A DNA stretch of 64,000 nt from RGIG8748 sp045544515 (lineage in GTDB: Bacteria; Bacillota; Clostridia; UMGS1810), in contig JAZPZD010000021.1 in NCBI GenBank assembly GCA_045544515.1, positions 186,001 through 250,000 on the forward strand, read 5' to 3'. Positions 17,082 through 26,027 of the stretch are shown piece after piece (positions within the stretch are counted from its first letter, which is position 1; every line of letters begins with the position of its first letter). The notes beneath the pieces are model-generated. The model saw nothing but the letters and a program-made list of their open reading frames with translations. It did no database searches and had not been told where the DNA came from. Position numbers and translations under genes: made by a program.

Positions 17082-18458
17082 TTATACCATTTTTTCGGGA
17101 TGGAATACTTCGTCAAATCTTTCTTCTGTCAAAAATCCGAGTTCTACACAAGCCTGTTTAAGAGATATGTCGTCCTTAAACGCTTTCTTTACAGTCTTTG
17201 CAGCGTTTTCGTATCCTATATAGGGGTTAAGTGCTGTTACAAGCATGAGGGAGTTGTGCAGGTTGTGGTGCATCTTTTCTTTGTTTGCCTTGATGCCTAC
17301 TGCACAGTTTTTGTTAAAGGATACAATAGCCTCTGCCAGAAGTCTTGCAGACTGGAGGAAGTTGTATATACATACGGGCATAAATACATTAAGCTCAAAG
17401 TTACCCTGTGATGCAGCCATACCAACAGCAACATCGTTACCCATTACCTGTACGGCAACCATGGTTACAGCTTCGCACTGTGTGGGGTTAACCTTACCGG
17501 GCATAATGGACGAACCGGGCTCGTTTTCGGGGATAAAGATTTCGCCAAGACCGTCTCTGGGGCCTGATGCAAGCCAACGGATGTCGTTTGCAATCTTCAT
17601 CATATCGCAAGCAAGCGCCTTAATTGCACCGTGTGCAAAAACAAGCTCGTCTTTTGATGTAAGAGCGTGGAATTTGTTTTCTGCAGTTTTAAAGGGCTTG
17701 CCTGTAATCTTGCCGATTTCGGCAGCAACCTTGGTGTCGAAGTCCTTGGGTGCGTTAAGACCTGTTCCTACTGCTGTACCGCCGAGCGCGAGTTCATAAA
17801 GGGGAGCTACAGAGCGTTCTATAAGCTCAACATCTTTTTCAAGGCTGGATCTCCAACCGCTTATTTCCTGACTAAATGTTATCGGAGTAGCATCCTGGAG
17901 ATGTGTTCTTCCGCTCTTTACGATACCTTTGTTTTCTTTTTCAAGTCTTTTAAAGGTTTCGATTAATTCTTTAGCTGCGGGGATGAGCTTATCTTCAAGC
18001 ACAAGAACTGCGGCAATGTGCATTGCAGTAGGGAATGTATCGTTTGAGGACTGGCTCATATTTACATCATCATTGGGATGAAGAAGTGTCTTATTTAAAA
18101 TCTGGTTGCCTCTGTTTGCAATAACTTCGTTTGCGTTCATATTGGACTGTGTGCCCGAGCCTGTCTGCCATACAACAAGGGGAAAATGTCCGGAGAGCTT
18201 GCCTGCCATTATTTCGTCACAAGCCTCTTTTATTGCAGATAATTTTTCGTCGGTCATTTTTTCGCTTTTGAGGGAGTTATTTGCAATAGCGGCAGCTTTT
18301 TTAAGAACGCCGAATGCGTGAATGATTTCGGCAGGCATTGTTTCTATGCCTACACCAATTTCAAAGTTTTCGTGGCTTCTCTGGGTCTGTGCTGCCCAAA
18401 GACGGTCTGCGGGGACTTTAACCTCGCCCATTGAGTCGTGTTCAATACGGTAATCCAT
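17082..18458 (-). CDS. fumC: fumarate hydratase, class II
   Basis: Interconverts malate and fumarate. The 458-residue length and the superfamily signature GSSIMPGKVNPTQ near residue 315 are typical; HLQDATPITFSQE near 185 and TGSGTQSNMNANEV near 95 form the other active-site regions. Class II enzymes have no Fe-S cluster. It lies between mdh (23-base gap) and hdrB (25-base gap), so it supplies fumarate made from malate to the reductase encoded downstream. Confidence 0.97.
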   Translation of the reverse strand: MDYRIEHDSMGEVKVPADRLWAAQTQRSHENFEIGVGIETMPAEIIHAFGVLKKAAAIANNSLKSEKMTDEKLSAIKEACDEIMAGKLSGHFPLVVWQTGSGTQSNMNANEVIANRGNQILNKTLLHPNDDVNMSQSSNDTFPTAMHIAAVLVLEDKLIPAAKELIETFKRLEKENKGIVKSGRTHLQDATPITFSQEISGWRSSLEKDVELIERSVAPLYELALGGTAVGTGLNAPKDFDTKVAAEIGKITGKPFKTAENKFHALTSKDELVFAHGAIKALACDMMKIANDIRWLASGPRDGLGEIFIPENEPGSSIMPGKVNPTQCEAVTMVAVQVMGNDVAVGMAASQGNFELNVFMPVCIYNFLQSARLLAEAIVSFNKNCAVGIKANKEKMHHNLHNSLMLVTALNPYIGYENAAKTVKKAFKDDISLKQACVELGFLTEERFDEVFHPEKMV

Positions 18459-18481
18459 TTTTAATACATCCTTTCAAAATT

Positions 18482-19423
18482 TTATATATTAATATTTTTA
18501 ATAACTTCTTTAAGACTCTGCGCACTTTTGTGCAGGTCCATAATTTCCTTGTCATTCAAAGGCAACATAATCTTGCTGTGTGCCGCCTTGTTTCCAACTA
18601 CATTGAGTAAACTCAAGCAGATATCGTCTATTCCGTACTCGCCATGGAGCATTGTGGAAACTGTGAGGGTTGTATCTATTGTGCTAAGAAGACACTTGCA
18701 TACATGGCATACAGAAATAGAAACTGCATAGAAGGTAGCACCCTTTTGCGAAATTACTCTGGCACCGGATTTGCGGACATAGTTTTCTACATCGTCTTTG
18801 ACAAATTCGGGATAGTCGGCGGAGTTTAAAAGGGCATTTCTGTAATCTTCTATAGGAACATTGGAAATGTTTGCAATAGACCAGGGAACAAAGGCGCTGT
18901 CGCCGTGCTCGCCCAAAACATATGCGTGAACATTTTTCTGGTTTACGGTGTAGTACTCTGCAACTCTTGCACGAAGCCTTGCGGTATCAAGGATTGTACC
19001 CGAACCGATTACACGCTTTTCAGGAAGTCCGGTGTGCTTGCAAAACACATAGGTGAGGATATCGACAGGGTTACTTACTATAAGGTATGTCGAATCCGGA
19101 GCATACTTTACAACTTCGTCCGCAACGGATTTTAAGATATCGACATTGGTCTGCGCCAGATCCAGTCTTGTCTGACCAGGCTTTCTTGCCACGCCGCAGG
19201 TTATTATAACGATGTCGGAACCTGCTGCATCGCAGTAGCTGCCTGCATATACGGTTGTGGGGTTGCAAAAGGGAACACCCTGCCTTATATCCAATGCTTC
19301 GCCAAGTGCCTTTTCACCGTTTATGTCTATCATAACAACCTCGGAGCAAAGGCCCATAACAGTTAGAGTGTATGCTATGGTAGAACCAACACTTCCTGAA
19401 CCAATTACTGTAATCTTGTGCAT
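18482..19423 (-). CDS. mdh: malate dehydrogenase of the LDH-like family
   Basis: A 313-residue NAD-dependent 2-hydroxyacid dehydrogenase with the nucleotide-binding start ITVIGSGSVGSTIAY, the catalytic histidine in LGEHGDS and the arginine in ILDTARLR. The specificity loop reads GVARKPGQTR: lactate dehydrogenases have glutamine where this has the first arginine (QKPG), whereas malate dehydrogenases have arginine (RKPG). I therefore call malate rather than lactate dehydrogenase. It is the promoter-proximal gene of the redox block. The ATG at 19423 has GAGGGA upstream and starts at the usual place; a longer frame reaches 19495. Confidence 0.88.
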   Translation of the reverse strand: MHKITVIGSGSVGSTIAYTLTVMGLCSEVVMIDINGEKALGEALDIRQGVPFCNPTTVYAGSYCDAAGSDIVIITCGVARKPGQTRLDLAQTNVDILKSVADEVVKYAPDSTYLIVSNPVDILTYVFCKHTGLPEKRVIGSGTILDTARLRARVAEYYTVNQKNVHAYVLGEHGDSAFVPWSIANISNVPIEDYRNALLNSADYPEFVKDDVENYVRKSGARVISQKGATFYAVSISVCHVCKCLLSTIDTTLTVSTMLHGEYGIDDICLSLLNVVGNKAAHSKIMLPLNDKEIMDLHKSAQSLKEVIKNINI

Positions 19424-19519
19424 AAAATCCCTCGCATTCTTGTTTTGTATATACTTATGTCTGAAAGGTAAGTTTTTGTTCGTAAAATCACACAAATCCC
19501 AAAAACCTACTCTTTCAAA

Positions 19520-19548
19520 ATTTTATCACAAAATAATGTAAATTGCAA
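19520..19548 (-). promoter_or_regulatory. sigma-A promoter of the mdh-fumC-hdr-flx-frd block
   Basis: On the minus strand TTGCAA (19543-19548), a 17-base spacer and TAAAAT (19520-19525). It gives a leader of about 90 bases before the mdh ATG. No terminator was seen from here to the carrier gene at 7072, so about twelve genes can share this transcript. Confidence 0.62.
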
Positions 19549-19639
19549 CAAAAATGCAGGGTTTTTGACAAAAAGAATAATAAAACAAAAAAGCTGCTTT
19601 TGTCTTTGGTCAAATGATACATAAAAGCCGACAAAGCTA

Positions 19640-19668
19640 TTGATTTTTTGGTGTTGTCGTGATATAAT
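19640..19668 (+). promoter_or_regulatory. sigma-A promoter of the riboswitch-controlled B12 locus
   Basis: TTGATT (19640-19645), a 17-base spacer and TATAAT (19663-19668). The expected start near 19675 is just upstream of the cobalamin aptamer. Confidence 0.75.
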
Positions 19669-19689
19669 AGCAAAAAATAAATATTCACA

Positions 19690-19890
19690 CAGAGTGTCGG
19701 TTGTGCCGCCAAAGGCATAACTGATGAAAAGGGAATGGAGTGCAAATCTCCAGTGATAACTGTCGGTGTGTGCATCGAAGTTTTTGTGTCCGTTATCGAA
19801 AGATAGTCATTGGGAAACTGAGAAGGCAGGATACAAAAATGCTTACCTTTTGAGGTATATATGATGTAAGCCACAAGACCTGCTTTGATG
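19690..19890 (+). ncRNA. cobalamin (B12) riboswitch aptamer
   Basis: The conserved core elements appear in order: GATGAAAAGGGAAT near 19723-19736, GTGCAAATC near 19740, AACTGTCGGTG near 19759, CATTGGGAAACTGAGAAGGC near 19808-19827, and the B12 box-like AAGCCACAAGACCTGC near 19868-19883. The region from 19891 to 20000 is the expression platform, and a strong terminator follows at 20001-20043. The downstream genes encode corrinoid-binding domains, a corrinoid adenosyltransferase and an ECF transporter, in agreement with the assignment. Exact ends are approximate. Confidence 0.92.
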
Positions 19891-20000
19891 TTGTTCTGCA
19901 AAATACTTGTGTATAGGAATGGCGTTTTTGTATGTACTTATCTTTAATGATAGGTTCATTCCTTTGTGCATGCAAATTGTGATTAATCACAGGGAAACTC

Positions 20001-20043
20001 AGCTGTGGTAATTTTTTAATTAAAAAATTGCCGCAGCTTTTTT
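20001..20043 (+). terminator. riboswitch-controlled intrinsic terminator
   Basis: Seventeen-base arms at 20001-20017 and 20022-20038 pair fully when G-U pairs are allowed, with a four-base AATT loop and a T-run to 20043. It sits between the cobalamin aptamer and the ATG at 20075, so B12 binding should promote premature termination. Confidence 0.9.
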
Positions 20044-20074
20044 ATTTGCGGCACAAAGAAAGGGTTGGTTTTTT

Positions 20075-23000
20075 ATGAAAGAAAAAAGGATTTTGAGTTT
20101 ATTGTTGGCAGTTGTAATGCTACTTGGTGTGATGACGCAATCTTGCTTTGCGTCGGATGAAAATATAAGCATTACGGTTAGGTTCGACGCGTCTGTTGTA
20201 GCGGCAGATATGGATACATTGTATTGCGATCTTCTCGCATCAAACATTATTGATGAAGAAACAACAAACCTCCCTTCGGATGTAACTGTCAGTGTTCCAA
20301 AGGGCTCTTCTGTGCAGAAAGTTTTAGAAACTGCACAAGCCGAATTCGGATTTACTGCTGTTGGAATTGATGATGGATATGTTACTCAAGTGGGCTATGT
20401 AGGAAGTGAAATTCTTGAAAACCTTGTAACTCTTTCCGTTGGGGATTATTACAGCGGTAACATCTTCAATTCTGCAGGGTGGAGCTTTTATATAGATGAT
20501 ATAGGCCTCACGACAGGTATTGGAGACGCATTAGTAAATGAAGAAGGTGCGGTTATTGAGGGGCGTTTTTCTCTTGCGGTAGGATGGGATTCTGACTGGA
20601 ATGCAATTCATTATGACGAAATTTTTCTTGAAAACTATGCCAAACTGAAAGAATTAACACAAAAGGATGTTGATACAACTTTATTCAGCGAAAAGCAGAA
20701 ACAGAAGTATAACGAACAAAAAGAAGAGGCAGAAATTCTTCTTGAGGAGATTTACAGCGAAGCCTCTCTTAATGAGGAAGTCTCCGCACTTCTTACTGAA
20801 CTTTATCCCGATTTCAAAACAAATGGCGGTATGTGGATTGGATATATGGAGGAAAAGGGAATTTCTTTCTGGGGAACGGGCTCTCCATCGGAAAAACTTG
20901 AAATAGCGGCCAAGGAATTGGAAGATGCAATTAATCCCCTTCCCGAAAACTTGCTTTCCGAACTATGTGTTACAACGCTCTTTGGCACTGCGGATGACAA
21001 CCTCATTACGGACTTTCAGGTCAATAAGTACGAATATGTCATAAAGGATTATACAAAGGATAACTTTCTTTCAAAGTTTATAAAGTGGAAGTGTGTTGCT
21101 CCGCAAGATGATGCAACCGTTTCCGTATCTCTCAATGGGGAGAATGTTTCGGTGACAGAGCTTACAGACAACTGGAAACAGTATAGCAATCTGGATTGGA
21201 CAGACAGAATATGTAACACACTTACTTTTGCGGTTACTCCTCCGGAGGAAAGTACACTTTGTGAAACAGTATATACCGTAAAAATCTATAGTGAACTTAC
21301 TGATGAAAAGAAGGTCTCTCTTGCAAAAGAAGTCCTTACCTGGGATAAAATAAAGGGAATGAACGAAAGTTCCGCTAAAGTTACAAGCTCTCTTGTTCTG
21401 CCATCAAAAATAGAACTGACGGATATTGGTAAGGTTTATGTGTTATGGTCGGGCTTTGATGGAGAAATATTGAGCGAAAACGGAACGCTTATTTCACGCC
21501 CGCAGAATGAAACAAAAATAACTCTTACAGCTACGCTCACTTCGGGAGAGAGCAGCGATATCTGTAATTTTGAACTGACTATTCTTCCTCCAACGAAAAA
21601 AGAATTCCGCGATGAGCAAATTAACACCTTGCTTTATAACATTGCACAAGAGTATACCAATAAAAGCTCATACTGGGAAGCAATGGATATGGGTGCCTAC
21701 AACAAGTACTTACCCGAAACCGAAGCTGTTTTGTCCGGAAAAGCAAAACAACTGCTTATCAATGAAAGTGTTGAGTGTATTTTGAAAAGTGATAAAGACA
21801 CAGATTTGGCAAAGGCAATTCTTGCACTTACAGCACAAGGCAAGGATGCAACTACCCTCTATACAGTCAACAGTAACAAACCGATAAATGGAGTTGAAAA
21901 ATTAAATAACGCCACATTCTCAACAAGTGTCTGGAGTGCTCCATACACTATTGCAGCATATAACAGGAATGAGTTTAAAAACCGCGAAAAGGAGCTTTAC
22001 CTCGTCAATGCACTGCTTGCATCACAGGGCGAGGACGGAGCGTGGGATGAGTACGGAACAATAGATACAACGGCTAACGCAATCGCAGGTCTTGCATTCT
22101 ATTTAAACGACGAAGATGCCAAAGTAAAGGCAAATGTAAGTAAAGCAATTGATAATGCACTTGCATACTTGTCTGCACAGCAAAATGCAGACGGAAGCTT
22201 TTCTGATTCGTGGTCAGGAAGAAACTCAAATTCAACCTCAATGGTTGCGATAGCACTTGCGGCGGCAGGTGTAGACACGGAAGAAGACTCCCGTTTTATA
22301 AAGAGTGGCAACAATATCGCAGATGGGCTTTTATCATTTGCACTTGAAGATAACAGCGGCTTCGGATATACAGACAATACCACGGTGAGTGATTATTCAA
22401 CTGAACAGGCTTTCCGTGCACTTATTGCACTTGCCGGAGCCAAAAAAACTAAAGCACCGTATAATGTATATGACCTTAACGGAATATCCCTATCTCCTGC
22501 TCGTGCAACTGACGCATATACAGGAGGAAATGGCCCATCCGAACCGCAAGGAGATGATATTTCGGTTTTGCTCACAATTAAGGCGGATAACGGTAATTGG
22601 ATTAGTGCATATACTGTAACTCTTCCGGGAAGCGGTGCAACTGTATATCATGCGTTTGTAAAAGGCTGTCGAGAGAACAATATAACATACGAAGGAGCAG
22701 ACGAAGGATATGTTTCTTCTATTTCGAAAGGAAACAAGACTCTCAAAGAATTTGATGCAGGCAAAAATTCGGGTTGGCTATACAAATTAAACGGACAAGA
22801 ACCTGCTTTGGGAATAAGAGAATGCAGTATAAAAGATGGTGATAAGATAGTCTTTTACTATACAGATGATTATACAAAGGAACAAGGCTCGAAAAAGTGG
22901 TATGGCAGCAGCTTTTCATCTAACAACAAAAATGAAGATAAAGAAGAAATCGAAACCCGGACAAAACCAACTTTTACAGAAGTGACCTTTGCCGATGTCG

Positions 23001-23530
23001 AGGCAGACGATTGGCATTATGAATATGTAAAGTATGTATATGAAAACAATCTTATGCAAGGAACCGGAAATGGTTTTGAGCCAGAAAGCAAAATGTCAAG
23101 AGCGATGCTCGTAACTGTTCTTTACAGAATGGAAAATCCGGATATCAGAAATGCCGAAAATAAATTCAGCGATGTCCCTGACGGACAATGGTACACACAA
23201 GCAGTTATTTGGGCTCAGACCAATGGAATAGTAATGGGTACCAGCGAAACAGAATTTGCTCCAAACGAAGATGTAACCCGCGAGCAGATGGCAACTGTAT
23301 TCTATCGCTATGCTAAAATGAAGGGATATACTTCGGACGATGCTGCCGACCTTTCTGAATTTACTGATGTAAATGAAATAAGCGAATTTGCACTTGATGC
23401 AATTGGTTGGGCAAACAAAACAGAACTTATAAACGGTACAAGTGAAACCGCGCTTTCCCCGAAAGCTGCTGCAACCAGAGCACAGCTTGCTGCAATTCTT
23501 ATGCGTTTTTGTGAAACGAACAAAAAATAA
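20075..23530 (+). CDS. S-layer-anchored transcobalamin-like protein (DUF4430, alpha/alpha barrel, DUF4430, three SLH domains)
   Basis: A 1151-residue secreted surface protein. Residues 1-26 are a signal peptide ending SCFA. A first DUF4430 (transcobalamin-like C-terminal) domain spans about 30-175 with SAGWSFYIDD. A helical segment follows near 190-245, and beta-rich segments, the last resembling an atrophied bacterial Ig-like domain, cover about 290-505. An alpha/alpha barrel of the prenyltransferase/squalene-cyclase type spans about 508-800 with repeats such as QNADGSFSDSW. A second DUF4430 domain spans about 826-938 with NSGWLYKLNG. Three SLH domains start near 971, 1030 and 1095 (FADVEADDWHYEY, FSDVPDGQWYTQA, FTDVNEISEFALD). 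Barrel followed by DUF4430 is the order found in animal transcobalamin and intrinsic factor. Being first behind a B12 riboswitch, it most likely captures corrinoids at the cell surface. Confidence 0.9.
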   Translation: MKEKRILSLLLAVVMLLGVMTQSCFASDENISITVRFDASVVAADMDTLYCDLLASNIIDEETTNLPSDVTVSVPKGSSVQKVLETAQAEFGFTAVGIDDGYVTQVGYVGSEILENLVTLSVGDYYSGNIFNSAGWSFYIDDIGLTTGIGDALVNEEGAVIEGRFSLAVGWDSDWNAIHYDEIFLENYAKLKELTQKDVDTTLFSEKQKQKYNEQKEEAEILLEEIYSEASLNEEVSALLTELYPDFKTNGGMWIGYMEEKGISFWGTGSPSEKLEIAAKELEDAINPLPENLLSELCVTTLFGTADDNLITDFQVNKYEYVIKDYTKDNFLSKFIKWKCVAPQDDATVSVSLNGENVSVTELTDNWKQYSNLDWTDRICNTLTFAVTPPEESTLCETVYTVKIYSELTDEKKVSLAKEVLTWDKIKGMNESSAKVTSSLVLPSKIELTDIGKVYVLWSGFDGEILSENGTLISRPQNETKITLTATLTSGESSDICNFELTILPPTKKEFRDEQINTLLYNIAQEYTNKSSYWEAMDMGAYNKYLPETEAVLSGKAKQLLINESVECILKSDKDTDLAKAILALTAQGKDATTLYTVNSNKPINGVEKLNNATFSTSVWSAPYTIAAYNRNEFKNREKELYLVNALLASQGEDGAWDEYGTIDTTANAIAGLAFYLNDEDAKVKANVSKAIDNALAYLSAQQNADGSFSDSWSGRNSNSTSMVAIALAAAGVDTEEDSRFIKSGNNIADGLLSFALEDNSGFGYTDNTTVSDYSTEQAFRALIALAGAKKTKAPYNVYDLNGISLSPARATDAYTGGNGPSEPQGDDISVLLTIKADNGNWISAYTVTLPGSGATVYHAFVKGCRENNITYEGADEGYVSSISKGNKTLKEFDAGKNSGWLYKLNGQEPALGIRECSIKDGDKIVFYYTDDYTKEQGSKKWYGSSFSSNNKNEDKEEIETRTKPTFTEVTFADVEADDWHYEYVKYVYENNLMQGTGNGFEPESKMSRAMLVTVLYRMENPDIRNAENKFSDVPDGQWYTQAVIWAQTNGIVMGTSETEFAPNEDVTREQMATVFYRYAKMKGYTSDDAADLSEFTDVNEISEFALDAIGWANKTELINGTSETALSPKAAATRAQLAAILMRFCETNKK

Positions 23531-23594
23531 CAAATCAAGGCACATTGCAAGCAGTCAGTTGCTCGTTTTTGCCGATTTAATAAGGAGCTAAAAA

Positions 23595-24677
23595 ATGAAA
23601 AAAATTGTATCAATAATCTTAACTCTAATAATACTTTCGGGAACTTTTACAATATCATTTGCAAAAGATTTGGATATTAATCAAGTTATAGCAGATACAG
23701 CATCATACATATATAAAACCGTGTCAGAACCACAGATTGGTTCCATTGGAGGCGAATGGGCAGTTTTAGGTCTTGCACGAAGCGATGTGGAAATTCCCGA
23801 GGATTATTTTGAGAATTACTATCAGATGGCAGAAAAATATTTAAAAGACAGAGAGGGAGTACTGCACAGCAGGAAATATACAGAATATTCACGAACTATT
23901 ATTGCTCTTACTTCTATAGACAAAAATCCCCAAGATGTTGCAGGATACAATCTTTTAACACCGCTTGGAGATTATGAAAAAACTATTTGGCAAGGGATAA
24001 ACGGTGCCATATGGGCACTTATTGCACTTGACTGCGGTAACTATGATATTCCCAAAAATCCCGATGCAAAAACCCAGGCAACACGGGAAATGTACATAAA
24101 TTACATTCTCGAAAAGCAAACATCAGATGGGGGATGGGCATTGTCAGGAGATGCGGCGAACGCCGATATAACCGCAATGGCACTTCAGGCACTCTCAAAA
24201 TATCAGGATAATGACACGGTTAAGTCTGCAACAGCAAAAGCCCTTGATTGCTTATCTGATATGCAGAACGAAAACGGTGGATTTTCAAGTTATGAAACAG
24301 AAAACACAGAGAGCAGTGTTCAGGTGATAGTTGCTCTTTGCGAATTGGGCATTTCGGTATATGATGAACGCTTTGTAAAAAATGGCAAGTCTGTTTACGA
24401 TAATCTTATTACATTCTATGATAGAGGAAAAGGCTTTAAACATACACACACAGAGGACACAAACCAAATGACAACAGAGCAGTGCTTCTATGCTCTTGTT
24501 GCATTAAAACGCGCAAACGAAAATAAAACTTCGCTATATGATATGAGCGATGTTGTTTTGCAAGATAACAAATCGGATATTATAGGTCCTTCCAAAAAGC
24601 ATGCCGATGTACGGAAAATGAATATCATCTATCCGGGCAGACTTTTGCAGATATTATTGGATATAGGGAAAAACTGA
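23595..24677 (+). CDS. secreted alpha/alpha-barrel protein of the transcobalamin/prenyltransferase-like type
   Basis: A 360-residue protein with a signal peptide (about 23 residues, ending SFA). The rest is an all-helical barrel with several repeats of the type QTSDGGWALSG, QNENGGFSSYE and TTEQCFYALVAL, as in the barrel domain of the larger neighbour. No SLH, LPXTG or lipobox anchor is visible, so it is free or held by a partner. The next gene encodes a membrane-anchored DUF4430 domain, which is the other half of a transcobalamin-like molecule. AAGGAG precedes the ATG. No catalytic residues can be identified; corrinoid binding is inferred from context. Confidence 0.82.
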   Translation: MKKIVSIILTLIILSGTFTISFAKDLDINQVIADTASYIYKTVSEPQIGSIGGEWAVLGLARSDVEIPEDYFENYYQMAEKYLKDREGVLHSRKYTEYSRTIIALTSIDKNPQDVAGYNLLTPLGDYEKTIWQGINGAIWALIALDCGNYDIPKNPDAKTQATREMYINYILEKQTSDGGWALSGDAANADITAMALQALSKYQDNDTVKSATAKALDCLSDMQNENGGFSSYETENTESSVQVIVALCELGISVYDERFVKNGKSVYDNLITFYDRGKGFKHTHTEDTNQMTTEQCFYALVALKRANENKTSLYDMSDVVLQDNKSDIIGPSKKHADVRKMNIIYPGRLLQILLDIGKN

Positions 24678-24758
24678 TATCGTTGTTATAAGAGCCGAGA
24701 TAGCAACTATGCTTTATAATATGCTCTGCTTTTCTGACCTGATGTGAGGGGGATTAAA

Positions 24759-25496
24759 ATGAAAAAACACAAAAACAAAATAATAGCGGCTTTTTTTATT
24801 GTAATTGTATTAGCTTTTGCTTTTTGGTATGGCGGTAATTCACCGGAATTTGAAGGTGGGACATATGACACCAAACAAGTTAATCAGGCGAAGCAGGATG
24901 TAGCAAAAATGCCGCAATCTGCAATGGTTACAGACAAAACGGAAGAAAACCCCATAACAAATAATCAGGCTGTGGTGATAAATGAAGAGGAACTCAAGGG
25001 GGAAAATCATACAGAGCCCTCTCAAGAGGATGTGCCGGTACCTGCCGAATCCGAAAACACAGAAAACAAATATAAAGAGCTTACTTGCACATTGTCTGTA
25101 AGATGTGATACAATTTTAGATAATATAGCAAGTCTTGACAGTGAAAAGATTGATATTGTACCTAAAGACGGTGTGATATTTGCAGAAAAAACAGCTACCT
25201 TCTTTGAGGGGGAGAGTGTATTTGATCTGCTCGTGCGGGAGATGAAACAAAACAAAATACATCTGGAATTTGTAAACACGCCTATGTATAAAAGCACATA
25301 TATTGAAGGTATCGCAAACATTTACGAATTCGATTGCGGTGAACTTTCGGGATGGATGTACAAGGTAAATGACCGGTTTCCAAATTACGGATGTTCCCGC
25401 TATCAGCTTAAACCGGGGGATAGGGTAGAATTTGTATACACCTGTGATTTGGGTGCGGATGTAGGAGGAGAGTATGCTTCGGGAAACAGAAATTAA
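24759..25496 (+). CDS. membrane-anchored DUF4430 (transcobalamin C-terminal-like) protein
   Basis: A 245-residue protein. One hydrophobic segment (IIAAFFIVIVLAFAFW) near residues 8-23 serves as an uncleaved anchor; there is no lipobox cysteine. Residues about 30-110 are a polar, low-complexity, Glu/Lys/Asn-rich stalk. Residues about 112-235 form a DUF4430 domain with FEGESVFDLLVREM and GELSGWMYKVNDRFPNYG, the same motif pair as in the large surface protein. The ATG at 24759 has GAGGGGG upstream and is preferred to an in-frame GTG at 24744. Likely presents corrinoid to the ECF transporter encoded downstream; this role is inference. Confidence 0.85.
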   Translation: MKKHKNKIIAAFFIVIVLAFAFWYGGNSPEFEGGTYDTKQVNQAKQDVAKMPQSAMVTDKTEENPITNNQAVVINEEELKGENHTEPSQEDVPVPAESENTENKYKELTCTLSVRCDTILDNIASLDSEKIDIVPKDGVIFAEKTATFFEGESVFDLLVREMKQNKIHLEFVNTPMYKSTYIEGIANIYEFDCGELSGWMYKVNDRFPNYGCSRYQLKPGDRVEFVYTCDLGADVGGEYASGNRN

Positions 25497-25514
25497 AGTG
25501 GGGAGATTGGAACT

Positions 25515-26027
25515 ATGATACAAACTTATTTTGGAGACGGGAAGGGCAAAACCACTGCTGCTTTGGGCTTGGCAATACGATGTATAGGATGCGGTAACAA
25601 GGTACTGTTTGTGCAGCTTTTAAAAAATAATAATTCTGCGGAATTCAAGGCTTTGGAAGAAATCAAAAACATTGATGTTTTGTGTTCGGACGAACACTAC
25701 GAGCTTTATGACAACCTGAATAAAGACCGTACACTTGCACTTTCCAAAGCATATAGCAAGCTGCTTTTTGAAGATGTAAAAAGAAAAGCAGGCTCTTATC
25801 AAATGATAGTTTTAGATGAAATACTTGATGCTGTTGAGTTTGGGTATATAGCAGAAGACGAACTTTTATCTTTGATTTCAGAAATTAAACTAAATTCGGA
25901 AATCATACTTACCGGACACAATATTACAGAAAAGATTTCAAATATATCAGACTATATTTCTAAAATTAATGAGATAAAACACCCATATACAAAAGGTGTT
26001 TTAGCACGAGAGGGAATTGAGTACTAA
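25515..26027 (+). CDS. cobO: corrinoid adenosyltransferase (CobA/CobO/BtuR type)
   Basis: Adenosylates cob(I)alamin or precursors with ATP to give the coenzyme form. The 170-residue length and the N-terminal P-loop GDGKGKTTAALGLAIR are diagnostic of this family; LDEILDAVEFGYI is the second conserved region and ILTGHN the third. Located between corrinoid-capture proteins and the transporter, it converts newly imported corrinoid. The stop codon abuts the ATG of the next gene. Confidence 0.94.
   Translation: MIQTYFGDGKGKTTAALGLAIRCIGCGNKVLFVQLLKNNNSAEFKALEEIKNIDVLCSDEHYELYDNLNKDRTLALSKAYSKLLFEDVKRKAGSYQMIVLDEILDAVEFGYIAEDELLSLISEIKLNSEIILTGHNITEKISNISDYISKINEIKHPYTKGVLAREGIEY

Noticed and set aside
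18482..19423. Calling the first gene of the redox block lactate dehydrogenase
   Set aside because: Arginine at the substrate-specificity position (ARKPG) and the fumarase neighbour favour malate dehydrogenase.
19424..20074. A small coding gene in the region between mdh and the surface protein
   Set aside because: Short open frames here lie within the cobalamin riboswitch and its terminator; none has a start signal.
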